Shown here: piece by piece, positions 14,701 through 26,519 of the stretch | How the letters are laid out: the number at the start of each line of letters is the position of its first letter | How positions within the stretch are numbered: the first letter of the stretch is position 1 | NCBI GenBank assembly: GCA_964036315.1 | Contig: OZ038478.1 | Span: forward strand, 142,594,565 to 142,658,564 | DNA length: 64,000 bases | Source: Acanthosepion esculentum | Lineage: Eukaryota > Mollusca > Cephalopoda > Sepiida > Sepiidae | Direction of reading: 5' to 3' | Translations under genes and position numbers: made by a program | Notes under the pieces: model-generated | Seen by the model: the letters and a program-made list of their open reading frames with translations, nothing else | Database searches by the model: none | Told to the model about the DNA's origin: nothing

Positions 14701-17700
14701 ATTTTGTTTACCGCTCTTATTGCTTTTATTCTTATTATTATAGAGTTCACTTGGCTATTGGCTACTCCCTTAGACTGCATTGCTAACCATCTTTGTTGCA
14801 TTAAGAAAGGGACAAAACTAAGAGAAAAAATTAAGAGCCCAACACATGAGTCTTTCCATTTTGTTTACCGTTCTTATTGCTTTTATTCTTATTATTATAG
14901 AGTTCACTTGGCTATTGGCTACTCCCTTAGACTGCATTGATAACCATCTTTGTTGCATTAAGAAAGGGACAAAACTAAGAGAAAAAAATTAAGAGCCCAA
15001 CACATGAGTCTTTCAATTTTGTTTACCGCTCTTATTGCTTTTATTCTTATTATTATAGAGTTCACTTGGCTATTGGCTACTCCCTTAGACTGCATTGATA
15101 ACCATCTTTGTTGCATTAAGAAAGGGACAAAACTAAGAGAAAAAAATCAAGAGCCCAACACATGAGTCTTTCCATTTTGTTTACCGCTCTTATTGCTTTT
15201 ATTCTTATTATTATAGAGTTCACTTGGCTATTGGCTACTCCCTTAGACTGCATTGATAACCATCTTTGTTGCACTAAGAAAGGGACAAAACTAAGAGAAA
15301 AAAATTAAGAGCCCAACACATGAGTCTTCTATTTTGTTTACCGCTCTTATTGCATTTATTCTTATTATTATACAGTTCACTTGGCTATTGGCTACTTCCT
15401 TAGACTGCATTGATAACCATCTTTGTTGCACTAAGAAAGGGACAAAACTAAGAGAAAAAAATTGAGAGCCCAACACATGAGTCTTTCCATTTTGTTTACC
15501 GCTCTTATTGCTTTTATTCTTATCATTATAGAGTTCACGTGGCTATTGGCTACTCCCTTAGACTGCATTGATAACCATCTTTGTTGCATTAAGAAAGGGA
15601 CAAAACTAAGAGAAAAAAATTAAGAGCCCAACACATGAGTCTTTCCATTTTGTTTACCGCTCTTATTGCTTTTATTCTTATTATTATAGAGTTCACTTGG
15701 CTATTGGCTACTCCCTTAGACTGCATTGATAAACATCTTTGTTGCACTAAGAAAGGGACAAAACTAAGAGAAAAAAATTAAGAGCCCAACACATGAGTCT
15801 TTCCATTTTGTTTACCGCTCTTATTGCTTTTATTCTTATTATTATAGAGTTCACGTGGCTATTGGCTACTCCCTTAGACTGCATTGATAACCATCTTTGT
15901 TGCATTAAGAAAGGGACAAAACGAACAGAAAATATTTAAGAGCCCAACACATGAGTCTTTCCATCTTGTTTACCGCTCTTATTGCTTTTATTCTTATTAT
16001 TATAGAGTTCACTTGGCTATTGGCTACTCCCTTAGACTGCATTGATAACCATCTTTGTTGCATTAAGAAAGGGACAAAACTAAGAGAAAAAAATTAAGAG
16101 CCCAACACATGAGTCTTTCCATCTTGTTTACCGCTCTTATTGCTTTTATTCTTATTATTATAGAGTTCACTTGGCTATTGGCTACTCCCTTAGACTGCAT
16201 TGATAACCATCTTTGTTGCATTAAGAAAGGGACAAAACTAAGAGAAAAATATTAAGAGCCCAACACATGAGTCTTTCCATTTTGTTTACCGCTCTTATTG
16301 CTTTTATTCTTATTATTATAGAGTTCACTTGGCTATTGGCTACTCCCTTAGACTGCATTGATAGCCATCTTTGTTGCATTAAGAAAGGGACAAAACTAAG
16401 AGAAAAAAATTAAGAGCCCAACGCATGAGTCTTTCCATTTTGTTTACCGCTCTTATTGCTTTCATTCTTATTATTATAGAGTTCACTTGGCTATTGGCTA
16501 CTCCCTTAGACTGCATTGATAACCATATTTGTTGCACAAAGAAAGGGACAAAAGTAAGAGAAAAAAATTAAGAGCCCAACACATGAGTCTTTCAATTTTG
16601 TTTACCGCTCTTATTGCTTTTATTCTTATTATTATAGAGTTCACTTGGCTATTGGCTATTCCCTTAGACTGCATTGATAGCCATCTTTGTTGCATTAAGA
16701 AAGGGACAAAACTAAGAGAAAAAAATTAAGAGCCCAACGCATGAGTCTTTCCATTTTGTTTACCTCTCTTATTGCTTTCATTCTTATTATTATAGAGTTC
16801 ACTTGGCTATTGGCTACTCCCTTAGACTGCATTGATAACCATCTTTGTTGAACTAAGAAAGGGACAAAACTAAGAGAAAAAAATTAAGAGCCCAACACAT
16901 GAGTCTTTCCATTTTATTTACCGTTCTTATTGATTTTATTCTTATTATTATAGAGTTCACTTGGCTATTGGCTACTCCCTTAGACTGCATTGATAACCAT
17001 CTTTGTTGCATTAAGAAAGGGACTAAACTAAGAGAAAAAAATCAAGAGCCCAACACATGAGTCTTTCCATTTTGTTTACCGCTCTTATTGATCTTATTCT
17101 TATTATTATACAGTTCACTTGGCTATTGGCTACTCCCTTAGACTGCATTGATAACCATCTTTGTTGCACTAAGAAAGGGACAAAACTAAGAGAAAAAATT
17201 TAAAAGCCTAACACATGAGTCTTTCAATTTTGTTTACCGCTCTTATTGCTTTTATTCTTATTATTATAGAGTTCACTTGGCTATTGGCTACTCCCTTAGA
17301 CTGCATTGATAACCATCTTTGTTGCATTAAGAAAGGGACAAAACTAAGAGAAAAATATTAAGAGCCCAACACATGAGTCTTTCCATTTTGTTTACCGCTC
17401 TTATTGCTTTTATTCTTATTATTATAGAGTTCACTTGGCTATTGGCTACTCCCTTAGACTGCATTGATAGCCATCTTTGTTGCATTAAGAAAGGGACAAA
17501 ACTAAGAGAAAAAAATTAAGAGCCCAACGCATGAGTCTTTCCATTTTGTTTACCGCTCTTATTGCTTTCATTCTTATTATTATAGAGTTCACTTGGCTAT
17601 TGGCTACTCCCTTAGACTGCATTGATAACCATATATGTTGCACAAAGAAAGGGACAAAAGTAAGAGAAAAAAATTAAGAGCCCAACACATGAGTCTTTCA

Positions 17701-18053
17701 ATTTTGTTTACCGCTCTTATTGCTTTTATTCTTATTATTATAGAGTTCACTTGGCTATTGGCTATTCCCTTAGACTGCATTGATAGCCATCTTTGTTGCA
17801 TTAAGAAAGGGACAAAACTTAGAGAAAAAAATTAAGAGCCCAACTCATGAGTCTTTCCATTTTGTTTACCGCTCTTATTGCTTTCATTCTTATTATTATA
17901 GAGTTCACTTGGCTATTGGCTACTCCCTTAGACTGCATTGATAACCATCTTTGTTGAACTAAGAAAGGGACAAAACTAAGAGAAAAAAATTAAGAGCCCA
18001 ACACATGAGTCTTTCCATTTTATTTACCGCTCTTATTGATTTTATTCTTATTA
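11741..18053. repeat. Higher-order repeat copy 3 (expanded to about 40 monomers)
   Basis: It aligns with the start of copy 2 at an offset of 4417 bp (7591 and 12008) and is 6313 bp long. The extra length comes from whole-monomer duplications. The one-base-shorter GTCTTCTATT monomer appears twice, 1261 bp (8 monomers) apart (near 14066 and 15327). A block near 12954-13220 recurs at 14532-14800 (offset 1578 bp, 10 monomers). The ATTGATAACCATAT monomer recurs at an offset of 1106 bp (7 monomers; near 16520 and 17626). Confidence 0.85.
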
Positions 18054-21000
18054 TTATAGAGTTCACTTGGCTATTGGCTACTCCCTTAGACTGCATTGAT
18101 AACCATCTTTGTTGCATTAAGAAAGGGACTAAACTAAGAGAAAAAAATCAAGAGCCCAACACATGAGTCTTTCCATTTTGTTTACCGCTCTTATTGATCT
18201 TATTCTTATTATTATACAGTTCACTTGGCTATTGGCTACTCCCTTAGACTGCATTGATAACCATCTTTGTTGCACTAAGAAAGGGACAAATCTAAGAGAA
18301 AAAAATTAAGAGCCCAACACATGAGTTTTTCAATTTTGTTTACCGCTCTTATTGCTTTTATTCTTATTATTATAGAGTTCACTTGGCTATTGGCTACTCC
18401 CTTAGACTGCATTGATAACCATCTTTGTTGCACTAAGAAAGGGACAAAACTAAGAGAAAAATTTGAGAGCCCAACACATGAGTCTTTCCATTTTGTTTAC
18501 CGCTCTTATTGCTTTTATTCTTATCATTATAGAGTTCACGTGGCTATTGGCTACTCCCTTAGACTGCATTGATAGCCATCTTTGTTGCATTAAGAAAGGG
18601 ACAAAACTAAGAGAAAAAAATTAAGAGCCCAACACCTGAGTCTTTCCATTTTGTTTACCGCTCTTATTGCTTTTATTCTTATTATTATAGAGATCACGTG
18701 GCTATTGGCTACTCCCTTAGACTGCATTGATAACCATCTTTGTTGCATTAAGAAAGAGACAAAACTAAGAGAAAAAAATTAAGAGCCCAACACATGAGTC
18801 TTTCCATTTTGTTTACCGCTCTTATTGCTTTTATTCTTATTATTATAGAGTTCACTTGGCTATTGGCTACTCCCTTAGACTGCATTGATAACCATCTTTG
18901 TTGCATTAAGAAAGGGACAAAACTAAGAGAAAAAAATTAAGAGCCCAACACATGAGTCTTTCCATTTTGTTTACCGCTCTTATTGCTTTTATTCTTATTA
19001 TTATAGAGTTCACGTGGCTATTGGCTACTCCCTTAGACTGCATTGATAACCATCTTTGTTGCATTAAGAAAGGGACAAAACTAAGAGAAAAAATTAACAG
19101 CCCAACACATGAGTCTTTCTATTTTGTTTATCGCTCTTATTGCTTTCATTCTTATTATTTTAGAGTTCACTTGGCTATTGGCTACTCCCTTAGACTGCAT
19201 TGATAACCATCTTTGTTGCATTAAGAAAGGGACAAAAGTAAGAGAAAAATTCAAGATCCCAACACATGAGTCTTTCCATTTTGTTTACCGCTCTTATTGC
19301 TTTTATTCTTATTATTATAGAGTTCACTTGGCTATTGGCTACTCCCTTAGACTGCATTGATAACCATCTTTGTTGCACTAAGAAAGGGACAAAACTAAGA
19401 GAAAAAAATTAAGAGCCCAACACATGAGTCTTTCCATTTTGTTTACCGCTCTTATTGCTTTTATTCTTATTATTATAGAGTTCACGTGGCTATTGGCTAC
19501 TCCCTTAGACTGCATTGATAACCATCTTTGTTGCATTAAGAAAGGGACAAAACTAAGAGAAAAAATTTAAGAGCCCAACAGATGAGTCTTTCCATCTTGT
19601 TTACCGCTCTTCTTGCTTTTATTCTTATTATTATAGAGTTCACTTGGCTATTGGCTACTCCCTTAGACTGCATTGATAACCATCTTTGTTGCATTAAGAA
19701 AGGGACAAAACTAAGAGAAAAAAATTAAGAGCCCAACACATGAGTCTTTCCATTTTGTTTACCGTTCTTATTTCTTTTATTCTTATTATTATAGAGTTCA
19801 CTTGGCTTTTGGCTACTCCCTTAGACTGCATTGATAACCATCTTTGTTGCATTAAGAAAGGGACAAAACTAAGAGAAAAAAATTAAGAGCCCAACACATG
19901 AGTCTTTCAATTTTGTTTACCGCTCTTATTGCTTTTATTCTTATTATTATAGAGTTCACTTGGCTATTGGCTACTCCCTTAGACTGCATTGATAACCATC
20001 TTTGTTGCACTAAGAAAGGGACAAAACTAAGAGAAAAAAATTAGGAGCCCAACACATGAGTCTTTCTATTTTGTTTACCGCTCTTATTGCATTTATTCTT
20101 ATTATTATACAGTTCACTTGGCTATTGGCTACTTCCTTAGACTGCATTGATAACCATCTTTTTTGCACTAAGAAAGGGACAAAACTAAGAGAAAAAAATT
20201 GAGAGCCCAACACATGAGTCTTTCCATTTTGTTTACCGCTCTTATTGCTTTTATTCTTATCATTATAGAGTTCACGTGGCTATTGGCTACTCCCTTAGAC
20301 TGCATTGATAACCATCTTTGTTGCATTAAGAAAGGGACAAAACTAAGAGAAAAAAATTAAGAGCCCAACACATGAGTCTTTTCATTTTGTTTACCGCTCT
20401 TATTGCTTTTATTCTTATTATTATAGAGTTCACTTGGCTATTGGCTACTCCCTTAGACTGCATTGATAAACATCTTTGTTGCACTAAGAAAGGGACAAAA
20501 CTAAGAGAAAAAAATTAAGAGCCCAACACATGAGTCTTTCCATTTTGTTTACCGCTCTTATTGCTTTTATTCTTATTATTATAGAGTTCACGTGGCTATT
20601 GGCTACTCCCTTAGACTGCATTGATAACCATCTTTGTTGCATTAAGAAAGGGACAAAACGAAGAGAAAATATTTAAGAGCCCAACACATGAGTCTTTTTA
20701 TCTTGTTTACCGCTCTTATTGCTTTTATTCTTATTATTATAGAGTTCACTTGGCTATTGGCTACTCCCTTAGACTGCATTGATAACCATCTTTGTTGCAT
20801 TAAGAAAGGGACAAAACTAAGAGAAAAAAATTAAGAGCCCAACACATGAGTCTTTCCATTTTGTTTACCGTTCTTATTGCTTTTATTCTTATTATTATAG
20901 AGTTCACTTGGCTATTGGCTACTCCCTTAGACTGCATTGATAACCATCTTTGTTGCATTAAGAAAGGGACAAAACTAAGAGAAAAAAATTAAGAGCCCAA

Positions 21001-22400
21001 CACATGAGTCTTTCAATTTTGTTTACCGCTCTTATTGCTTTTATTCTTATTATTATAGAGTTCACTTGGCTATTGGCTACTCCCTTAGACTGCATTGATA
21101 ACCATCTTTGTTGCATTAAGAAAGGGACAAAACTAAGAGAAAAATATCAAGAGCCCAACACATGAGTCTTTCCATTTTGTTTACCGCTCTTATTGCTTTT
21201 ATTCTTATTATTATAGAGTTCACTTGGCTATTGGCTACTCCCTTAGACTGCATTGATAACCATCTTTGTTGCACTAAGAAAGGGACAAAACTAAGAGAAA
21301 AAAATTAAGAGCCCAACACATGAGTCTTTCTATTTTGTTTACCGCTCTTATTGCATTTATTCTTATTATTATACAGTTCACTTGGCTATTGGCTACTTCC
21401 TTAGACTGCATTGATAACCATCTTTTTTGCACTAAGAAAGGGACAAAACTAAGAGAAAAAAATTGAGAGCCCAACACATGAGTCTTTCCATTTTGTTTAC
21501 CGCTCTTATTGCTTTTATTCTTATCATTATAGAGTTCACGTGGCTATTGGCTACTCCCTTAGACTGCATTGATAACCATCTTTGTTGCATTAAGAAAGGG
21601 ACAAAACTAAGAGAAAAAAATTAAGAGCCCAACACATGAGTCTTTCCATTTTGTTTACCGCTCTTATTGCTTTTATTCTTATTATTATAGAGTTCACTTG
21701 GCTATTGGCTACTCCCTTAGACTGCATTGATAAACATCTTTGTTGCACTAAGAAAGGGACAAAACTAAGAGAAAAAAATTAAGAGCCCAACACATGAGTC
21801 TTTCCATTTTGTTTACCGCTCTTATTGCTTTTATTCTTATTATTATAGAGTTCACGTGGCTATTGGCTACTCCCTTAGACTGCATTGATAACCATCTTTG
21901 TTGCATTAAGAAAGGGACAAAACGAAGAGAAAATATTTAAGAGCCCAACACATGAGTCTTTCCATCTTGTTTACCGCTCTTATTGCTTTTATTCTTATTA
22001 TTATAGAGTTCACTTGGCTATTGGCTACTCCCTTAGACTGCATTGATAACCATCTTTGTTGCATTAAGAAAGGGTCAAAACTAAGAGAAAAAAATTAAGA
22101 GCCCAACACATGAGTCTTTCCATTTTGTTTACCGTTCTTATTGCTTTTATTCTTATTATCATAGAGTTCACTTGGCTATTGGCTACTCCCTTAGACTGCA
22201 TTGATAACCATCTTTGTTGCATTAAGAAAGGGACAAAACTAAGAGAAAAAAATTAAGAGCCCAACACATGAGTCTTTCCATCTTGTTTACCGCTCTTATT
22301 GCTTTTATTCTTATTATTATAGAGTTCACTTGGCTATTGGCTACTCCCTTAGACTGCATTGATAACCATCTTTGTTGCATTAAGAAAGGGACAAAATTAA
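18054..22400. repeat. Higher-order repeat copy 4 (partial, with an 8-monomer duplication)
   Basis: It aligns with the start of copy 3 at an offset of 6313 bp (12008 and 18321), sharing rare changes such as ACACCTGAG and AAAGAGAC (12322/12443 and 18635/18756). It also carries an 8-monomer duplication (offset 1264 bp: 20010-20213 and 21274-21477). The monomer corresponding to GTCTTCTATT is full length here (GTCTTTCTATT) and carries TTTTTTGCAC, so this copy is a distinct haplotype of the same segment. The variant order becomes irregular after about 22400. Confidence 0.82.
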
Positions 22401-23497
22401 GAGAAAAAAATTAAGAGCCCAACACATGAGTCTTTCCATTTTGTTTACCGCTCTTATTGCTTTTATTCTTATTATTATAGAGTTCACTTGGCTATTGGCT
22501 TCTCCCTTAGACTGCATTGATAACCATCTTTGTTGCATTAAGAAAGGGACAAAACTAAGAGAAAAAAATTAAGAGCCCAACACATCAGTCTTTCCATTTT
22601 GTTTACCGCTCTTATTGCTTTTATTCTTATTATTATAGAGTTCACTCTGCTATTGGCTACTCCCTTAGACTGCATTGATAACCATCTTTGTTGCATTAAG
22701 AAAGGGACAAAACTAAGAGAAAAAAATTAAGAGCCCAACACATGAGTCTTTCCATTTTGTTTACCGCTCATATTGCTTTTATTCTTATTATTATAGAGTT
22801 CACTTGGCTATTGGCTACTCCCTCAGACTGCATTGATAACCATCTTTGTTGCATTAAGAAAGGGACAAAACTAAGAGAAAAAAATCAAGAGCCCAACACA
22901 TGAGTCTTTCCATTTTGTTTACCACTCTTATTGCTTTTATTCTTATTATTATAGAGTTCACTTGGCTATTGGCTACTCCCTTAGACTGCATTGATAACCA
23001 TCTTTGTTGCACTAAGAAAGGGACAAAACTAAGAGAAAAAAATTAAGAGCCCAACACATGAGTCTTTCCATTTTGTTTACCGCTCTTATTGCTTTTATTC
23101 TTATTATTATAGAGTTCACTTGGCTATTGGCTACTCCCTTAGACTGCATTGATAACCATCTTTGTTGCATTAAGAAAGGGACAAAACTAAGAGAAAAAAA
23201 TTAAGAGCCCAACCCATGAGTCTTTCCATTTTGTTTACCGCTCTTATTGCTTTCATTCTTATTATTATAGAGTTCACTTGGCTATTGGCTACTCCCTTAG
23301 ACTGCATTGATAACTATCTTTGTTGCATTAAGAAAGGGACAAAACTAAGAGAAAAAAATTAAGAGCCCAACACATGAGTCTTTCCATTTTGTTTACCGCT
23401 CTTATTGCTTTTATTCTTATTATTATAGAGTTCACTTGGCTATTGGCTACTCCCTTAGACTGCATTGATAACCATCTTTGTTGCATTAAGAAAGGGA
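22401..23497. repeat. Right-hand satellite edge
   Basis: The last seven or so monomers carry private changes (ACATCAGTC, CACTCTGC, GCTCATATT, CCTCAGAC, CCCATGAG, AACTATC) and no clear HOR counterpart, as expected for monomers at the edge of an array that escape homogenisation. Tandem repetition ends within AAGAAAGGGA at 23497. Confidence 0.75.
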
Positions 23498-23534
23498 TAC
23501 AATATTCATTGCAAAGGATTATAATACATGATTA

Positions 23535-23580
23535 GGAGAAAAATGAATAGCCCAATTTATGACTCTTTCCACTTTGTCGT
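23535..23580 (+). repeat. Decayed satellite stub outside the array
   Basis: After about 37 unrelated bases the sequence again resembles the monomer head: GAGAAAAATGAATAGCCC, then ATGACTCTTTCCACTTTGT, against the array's GAGAAAAAAATTAAGAGCCC and ATGAGTCTTTCCATTTTGT. About 45 bp are recognisable with several substitutions. It looks like the remains of a former array boundary. Confidence 0.6.
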
Positions 23581-24530
23581 GCCTTGCACCAATTCATCCA
23601 GGGGTAGAGATGAATACATGTTTCCATTATGAAACAGCATATCTTTAGGGAACCTGGATGAGCTGCCGATGAAGAGGCACCACTCTCTGGTGTTACAGGC
23701 AATTCAAATTGCCTAAAACAGACCAGAAGCAAAGGTATCTTGATGGGTGAAAAAGCTTGAAAATTCCAAAAGGTATATATACCTGTATTTTGTTGATACT
23801 TTTAGTGTTGTACATTCATAGACATACCCCATTCCAACGGAGATATGTCCCTCTATTTTATTTCTTTGGAAGTCTTAATAGTTGTTTGATTTCCTGTTTT
23901 CATCTTTGTTCTACTTTTGATAACACTGCAATATATGTGTAAAATAAGCTGGCATGTCTATGTTCACACAGCGCTTCTTTTTAAGGAATGATTTCTGTTC
24001 CCTAGCATTTTCTGTGCTCACATAGTGGCCTAGTCCCAAGGGTACTGGTTTATTGAGTTCATACTCAATTTATGATCACAAGCTTTACTGACATATTTAT
24101 ACATTCGAAAACTTAAATATACATAAACACCTTTTCATCTTCTGTTTACAGTAGCAATAAGTTCATTCACCTGAATCTATTTATTTTAGTAGCAAATTGA
24201 TGTAAATATGTTGAGAAATATATTGTGATAGAGAAAAAGAATGCAGATTGAAATAATTTGTGAAAAAAAAAATGTAGGAAAACATAAATTTCTATCGTAA
24301 CAGCAAGAAAGTTTTAGTGTCCAATTCACTTTTGGGAGGAGAAAAATGTTTGTGCTTATTAAGTATTTTATTATTAAACATAATTATGTGAAAAAGTCTC
24401 TGGGCTTCTAAGCTTTAATGGACACGTGAGAACCGGATATCCTTGGTCTGACCTTTTTTTAATAAAATCTTTCTGTTAGAAACAAGCTTCCTAACTTTCA
24501 TTTTTTTAAGTTTTACATTTTGCCGCAAGC
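23581..24530. other. Unassigned spacer next to the satellite
   Basis: No coding similarity, RNA gene or simple repeat is recognised. Short open frames exist on both strands but show no family features. A few A runs and ordinary AT-rich composition are all that can be stated. Confidence 0.6.
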
Positions 24531-24655
24531 AAGAGAAAAAAGCCACTAAGATGCAAGGGGTTACTAAGTGTGAGAGAATATAAAGAAACAAAAGCGCAAG
24601 ATTTAAAGACACAGAAGATAACGAATGAGTTTGCATTTAATATTTTGAAGATCAA
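24531..24655 (+). repeat. Dispersed repeat family, copy 1
   Basis: This shares ordered blocks with 54001-54150: GCCA(C/T)TAAGA(T/C)GCAAGGGG, then a GTGAG/GAGAGAAT purine block, then AAAGACA(C/G)A(A/C)GATAACGA and TTGCATTTAA followed by TTTTGAAGAT-like sequence. The order and spacing are the same, so the two are copies of one dispersed element of unknown class. A shorter, more diverged match lies near 61355-61440. Confidence 0.5.
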
Positions 24656-24863
24656 AAATGACTGGAAAGGAAGAAGCTAGATAAGAGTTCCATAGATGTG
24701 TAACAGAGGTTGACGAACATACCAACATCAATGCACACACGCAAACATAACGTTTATTGATTGAAAATAGAAAACACGATCTCCTGTGAAGTTACAAACT
24801 GTGTCAGCGCTATTAATAGGAAAGAATCTAGAACAATGATATATGAAACCTAATACGGCTGAT

Positions 24864-25815
24864 GGATAAAGAGTGAATTTCAAATCGGGTTGGCGAAGAC
24901 TTGTTTATAAACAAATGCAAAGGGCAGGAGGCGATGTTTAATATGGGTCATTAAAAACAAAAATAGACGAAAATAATATTTTTGATAAAACATATTGAAG
25001 TAAACTGGACCGGGTAGGTAAGATCAGTGTATGTTTACCGCTAGCGAAATCTAATCTAAACATAAGTTGTATCCGCTGAATTTGGTCAACGAAAAGACAA
25101 TTGGAATGAACGAATTAATTTTATCCACTAAGAGATTAGAAATAGATCTGGGTAAGCAACAGAAACTTTGCAAATACACGTGATTATGGCGACACTCGTG
25201 TTAAGCGCGTTAACAACCTGGTTTATAACCTTCGGTTGCTATACTAACTCGAAATTTTGCTAATAAGGCAGTCGGGAGAGAATTCTCGAAGAGACGAAAG
25301 AGACTGTCGTCGAGAGAGTAGAGAGACTGTCGTTGCAGTGAGTCGGTCCAGTGACGAGTCCGAGATAAGGACTTCAAGAAATATCATCTTCGTTGTAGCA
25401 GTCGCATTGAAAAGCCGCTGAAACCTAACGTTTGTCATTTACGACAACAAACTGAAAAGCTACACTTCCACGTAGGGCTGGGATTACGAGCCACACATCC
25501 TCCCAAGTCGATTTGGAACGAGTTAATCACACACACACCTCTCTCTGTTGGAAAATCGGTAGAGGAGTTAACCTCTTTTCTTATGTTAATTGCATTTCTA
25601 TCCTTCTGTAATTTTTTCTACTGTTGTTGTTTCCTTATATAAAACACATCAATATCTTACCCATTGTTGTTTGGTTTCTGCAGATATTATTTCCTTTTTT
25701 TTCGCCACATTCTAATTTTCCTGCCTCCCACCCTCACACCCGTGCCTACATCCCCAATCGACCGTGAGCATATGGACAATACCCACCCCGCCTACTGGAT
25801 CTAACATTTAACACA
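24864..25815 (+). mobile_element. Candidate 5' LTR and leader of a Ty3/gypsy element
   Basis: This segment lies immediately upstream of a primer-binding-like site and gag. Its first 85 bp recur almost identically at the 3' end of the element (28214-28298), as expected if both belong to terminal repeats. The interior has no coding signal and contains purine-rich repeated blocks (GAGAGACTGTCG twice, near 25300 and 25323). The exact LTR borders are not resolved because the 3' copy is truncated, so the alternative that the 85-bp repeat is duplicated host sequence remains open. Confidence 0.45.
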
Positions 25816-25836
25816 ACGTGGCAGCAGACGATATTA
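25816..25836 (+). promoter_or_regulatory. Possible primer binding site
   Basis: The short GTGGCAGCAGACGA string just after the presumed end of the LTR sits where a tRNA-primed retrotransposon carries its primer binding site, about 220 bp before the gag start. I cannot match it to a given tRNA without a search. Confidence 0.3.
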
Positions 25837-26042
25837 CTAAAAAAAAAGATAAAAAAAGAAAAACACGGAGCAGCGGACCTCAGGTAAGTAACTTTTTGGT
25901 TTCCTCTACTCACTCATTGCACTTAGATCTGCCAGTAATATTGTTGATTTTTGTCAAACCTTGTACGCAGTTGAAGCGCACCGCCGTGTTAAGTAGTTTC
26001 CTTGTTTGTCGTTAATATCTCTTCTCGTGGGAAAGTGGTAGG

Positions 26043-26500
26043 ATGAGTGTAGCAGGGTCAGACGCCACAACCGACATTGAGGACGAGGGGGTCCCCGAAA
26101 TAACGATAGGTTTCAGAAGGCTGATAGGTAGCATGAAGCTACCCACTTATAAAGGTAACGCTGCAAACTTGCATGAATGGATTCTCTCCATCCAAAAGAA
26201 GCAGGTGATTTATGGCTTATCAGATCAGGAGATGGTGCTCTTGGCTTACGACGCCGCAGCGGGGCAGGTGAATAAGTTTATAGGGACATAGTACAAAGAA
26301 AACCCAGTCTCGACATGGACAGAGCTTAAATCCGCAAGTGAGCGTACTGCCATTGAGGCAGTCAGGAAACTATTTCGGCTGCAGCAACAAGGAGAGACAA
26401 ATGAAGAATTGGGAGAAAGGATCGCAGCATTAGCCTTTCAGGTGTTGGCGACACGGAACAGTGGCCCTATTCAGCCTCGTTGGCCGATGTATATGTAGAT
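26043..26500 (+). pseudogene. Ty3/gypsy gag remnant
   Basis: Gag forms the particle that encloses the element RNA. The open part (82 residues from ATG 26043) has the layout of Ty3/gypsy gag: KLPTYKGNAANLHEWI, a short charged helix, then LLAYDAAAGQ. This corresponds to the conserved start of the family's capsid domain. A TAG codon at 26289 interrupts it. The same frame then continues with recognisable gag sequence (WTELK, AVRKLFRLQQQGETNEELGER) until another stop at about 26495. There is no nucleocapsid zinc knuckle. Protease, reverse transcriptase and RNase H are missing, because the sequence passes directly into an integrase tail. Confidence 0.72.
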
Positions 26501-26519
26501 GCACTAAGCAACAGGGACT

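Larger units (their letters stand above)
1..23497. repeat. 158-bp satellite array, about 149 tandem monomers
   Basis: The landmark GAGCCCAACACATGAG recurs every 157-158 bp (for example at 5, 163, 321 and 479) without interruption until the last monomer breaks off in AAAGGGATAC. Each monomer has a pyrimidine-rich first half (CTTTCC, CTCTTATTGC, TTATTCTTATTATT) and a purine-rich end (AAGAAAGGGACAAAACTAAGAG plus an A run). Monomers are very similar and differ by recurrent diagnostic substitutions and 1-3 bp length changes in the A run. Open frames of 60-106 codons recur on both strands. They are by-products of the repeat: the period is not a multiple of three, so each frame runs from one monomer into another reading of the next and then stops. 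I do not call them genes. The array continues off the left edge of the window. Its size and homogeneity suit a heterochromatic, possibly (peri)centromeric or subtelomeric satellite, which is inference. Confidence 0.98.

Noticed and set aside
594..21477. Dozens of open frames of 60-106 codons on both strands of the satellite, encoding similar hydrophobic peptides
   Set aside because: They repeat with the monomer, change frame at monomer borders because 158 is not a multiple of three, occur equally on the minus strand, and lack any gene context.
1..23497. CRISPR-like array, because of regular repetition
   Set aside because: There are no unique spacers. The whole 158-bp unit repeats, and the sequence is clearly animal.
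1..23497. CENP-B-box-like motif in the monomer
   Set aside because: I looked for a TTCG...CGGGA-type box and found none. A centromeric role remains unproven.
25818..26015. Open frame of 65 codons upstream of gag
   Set aside because: It begins at the possible primer binding site and contains a Lys run, followed by leader-like sequence. It is more likely untranslated leader.
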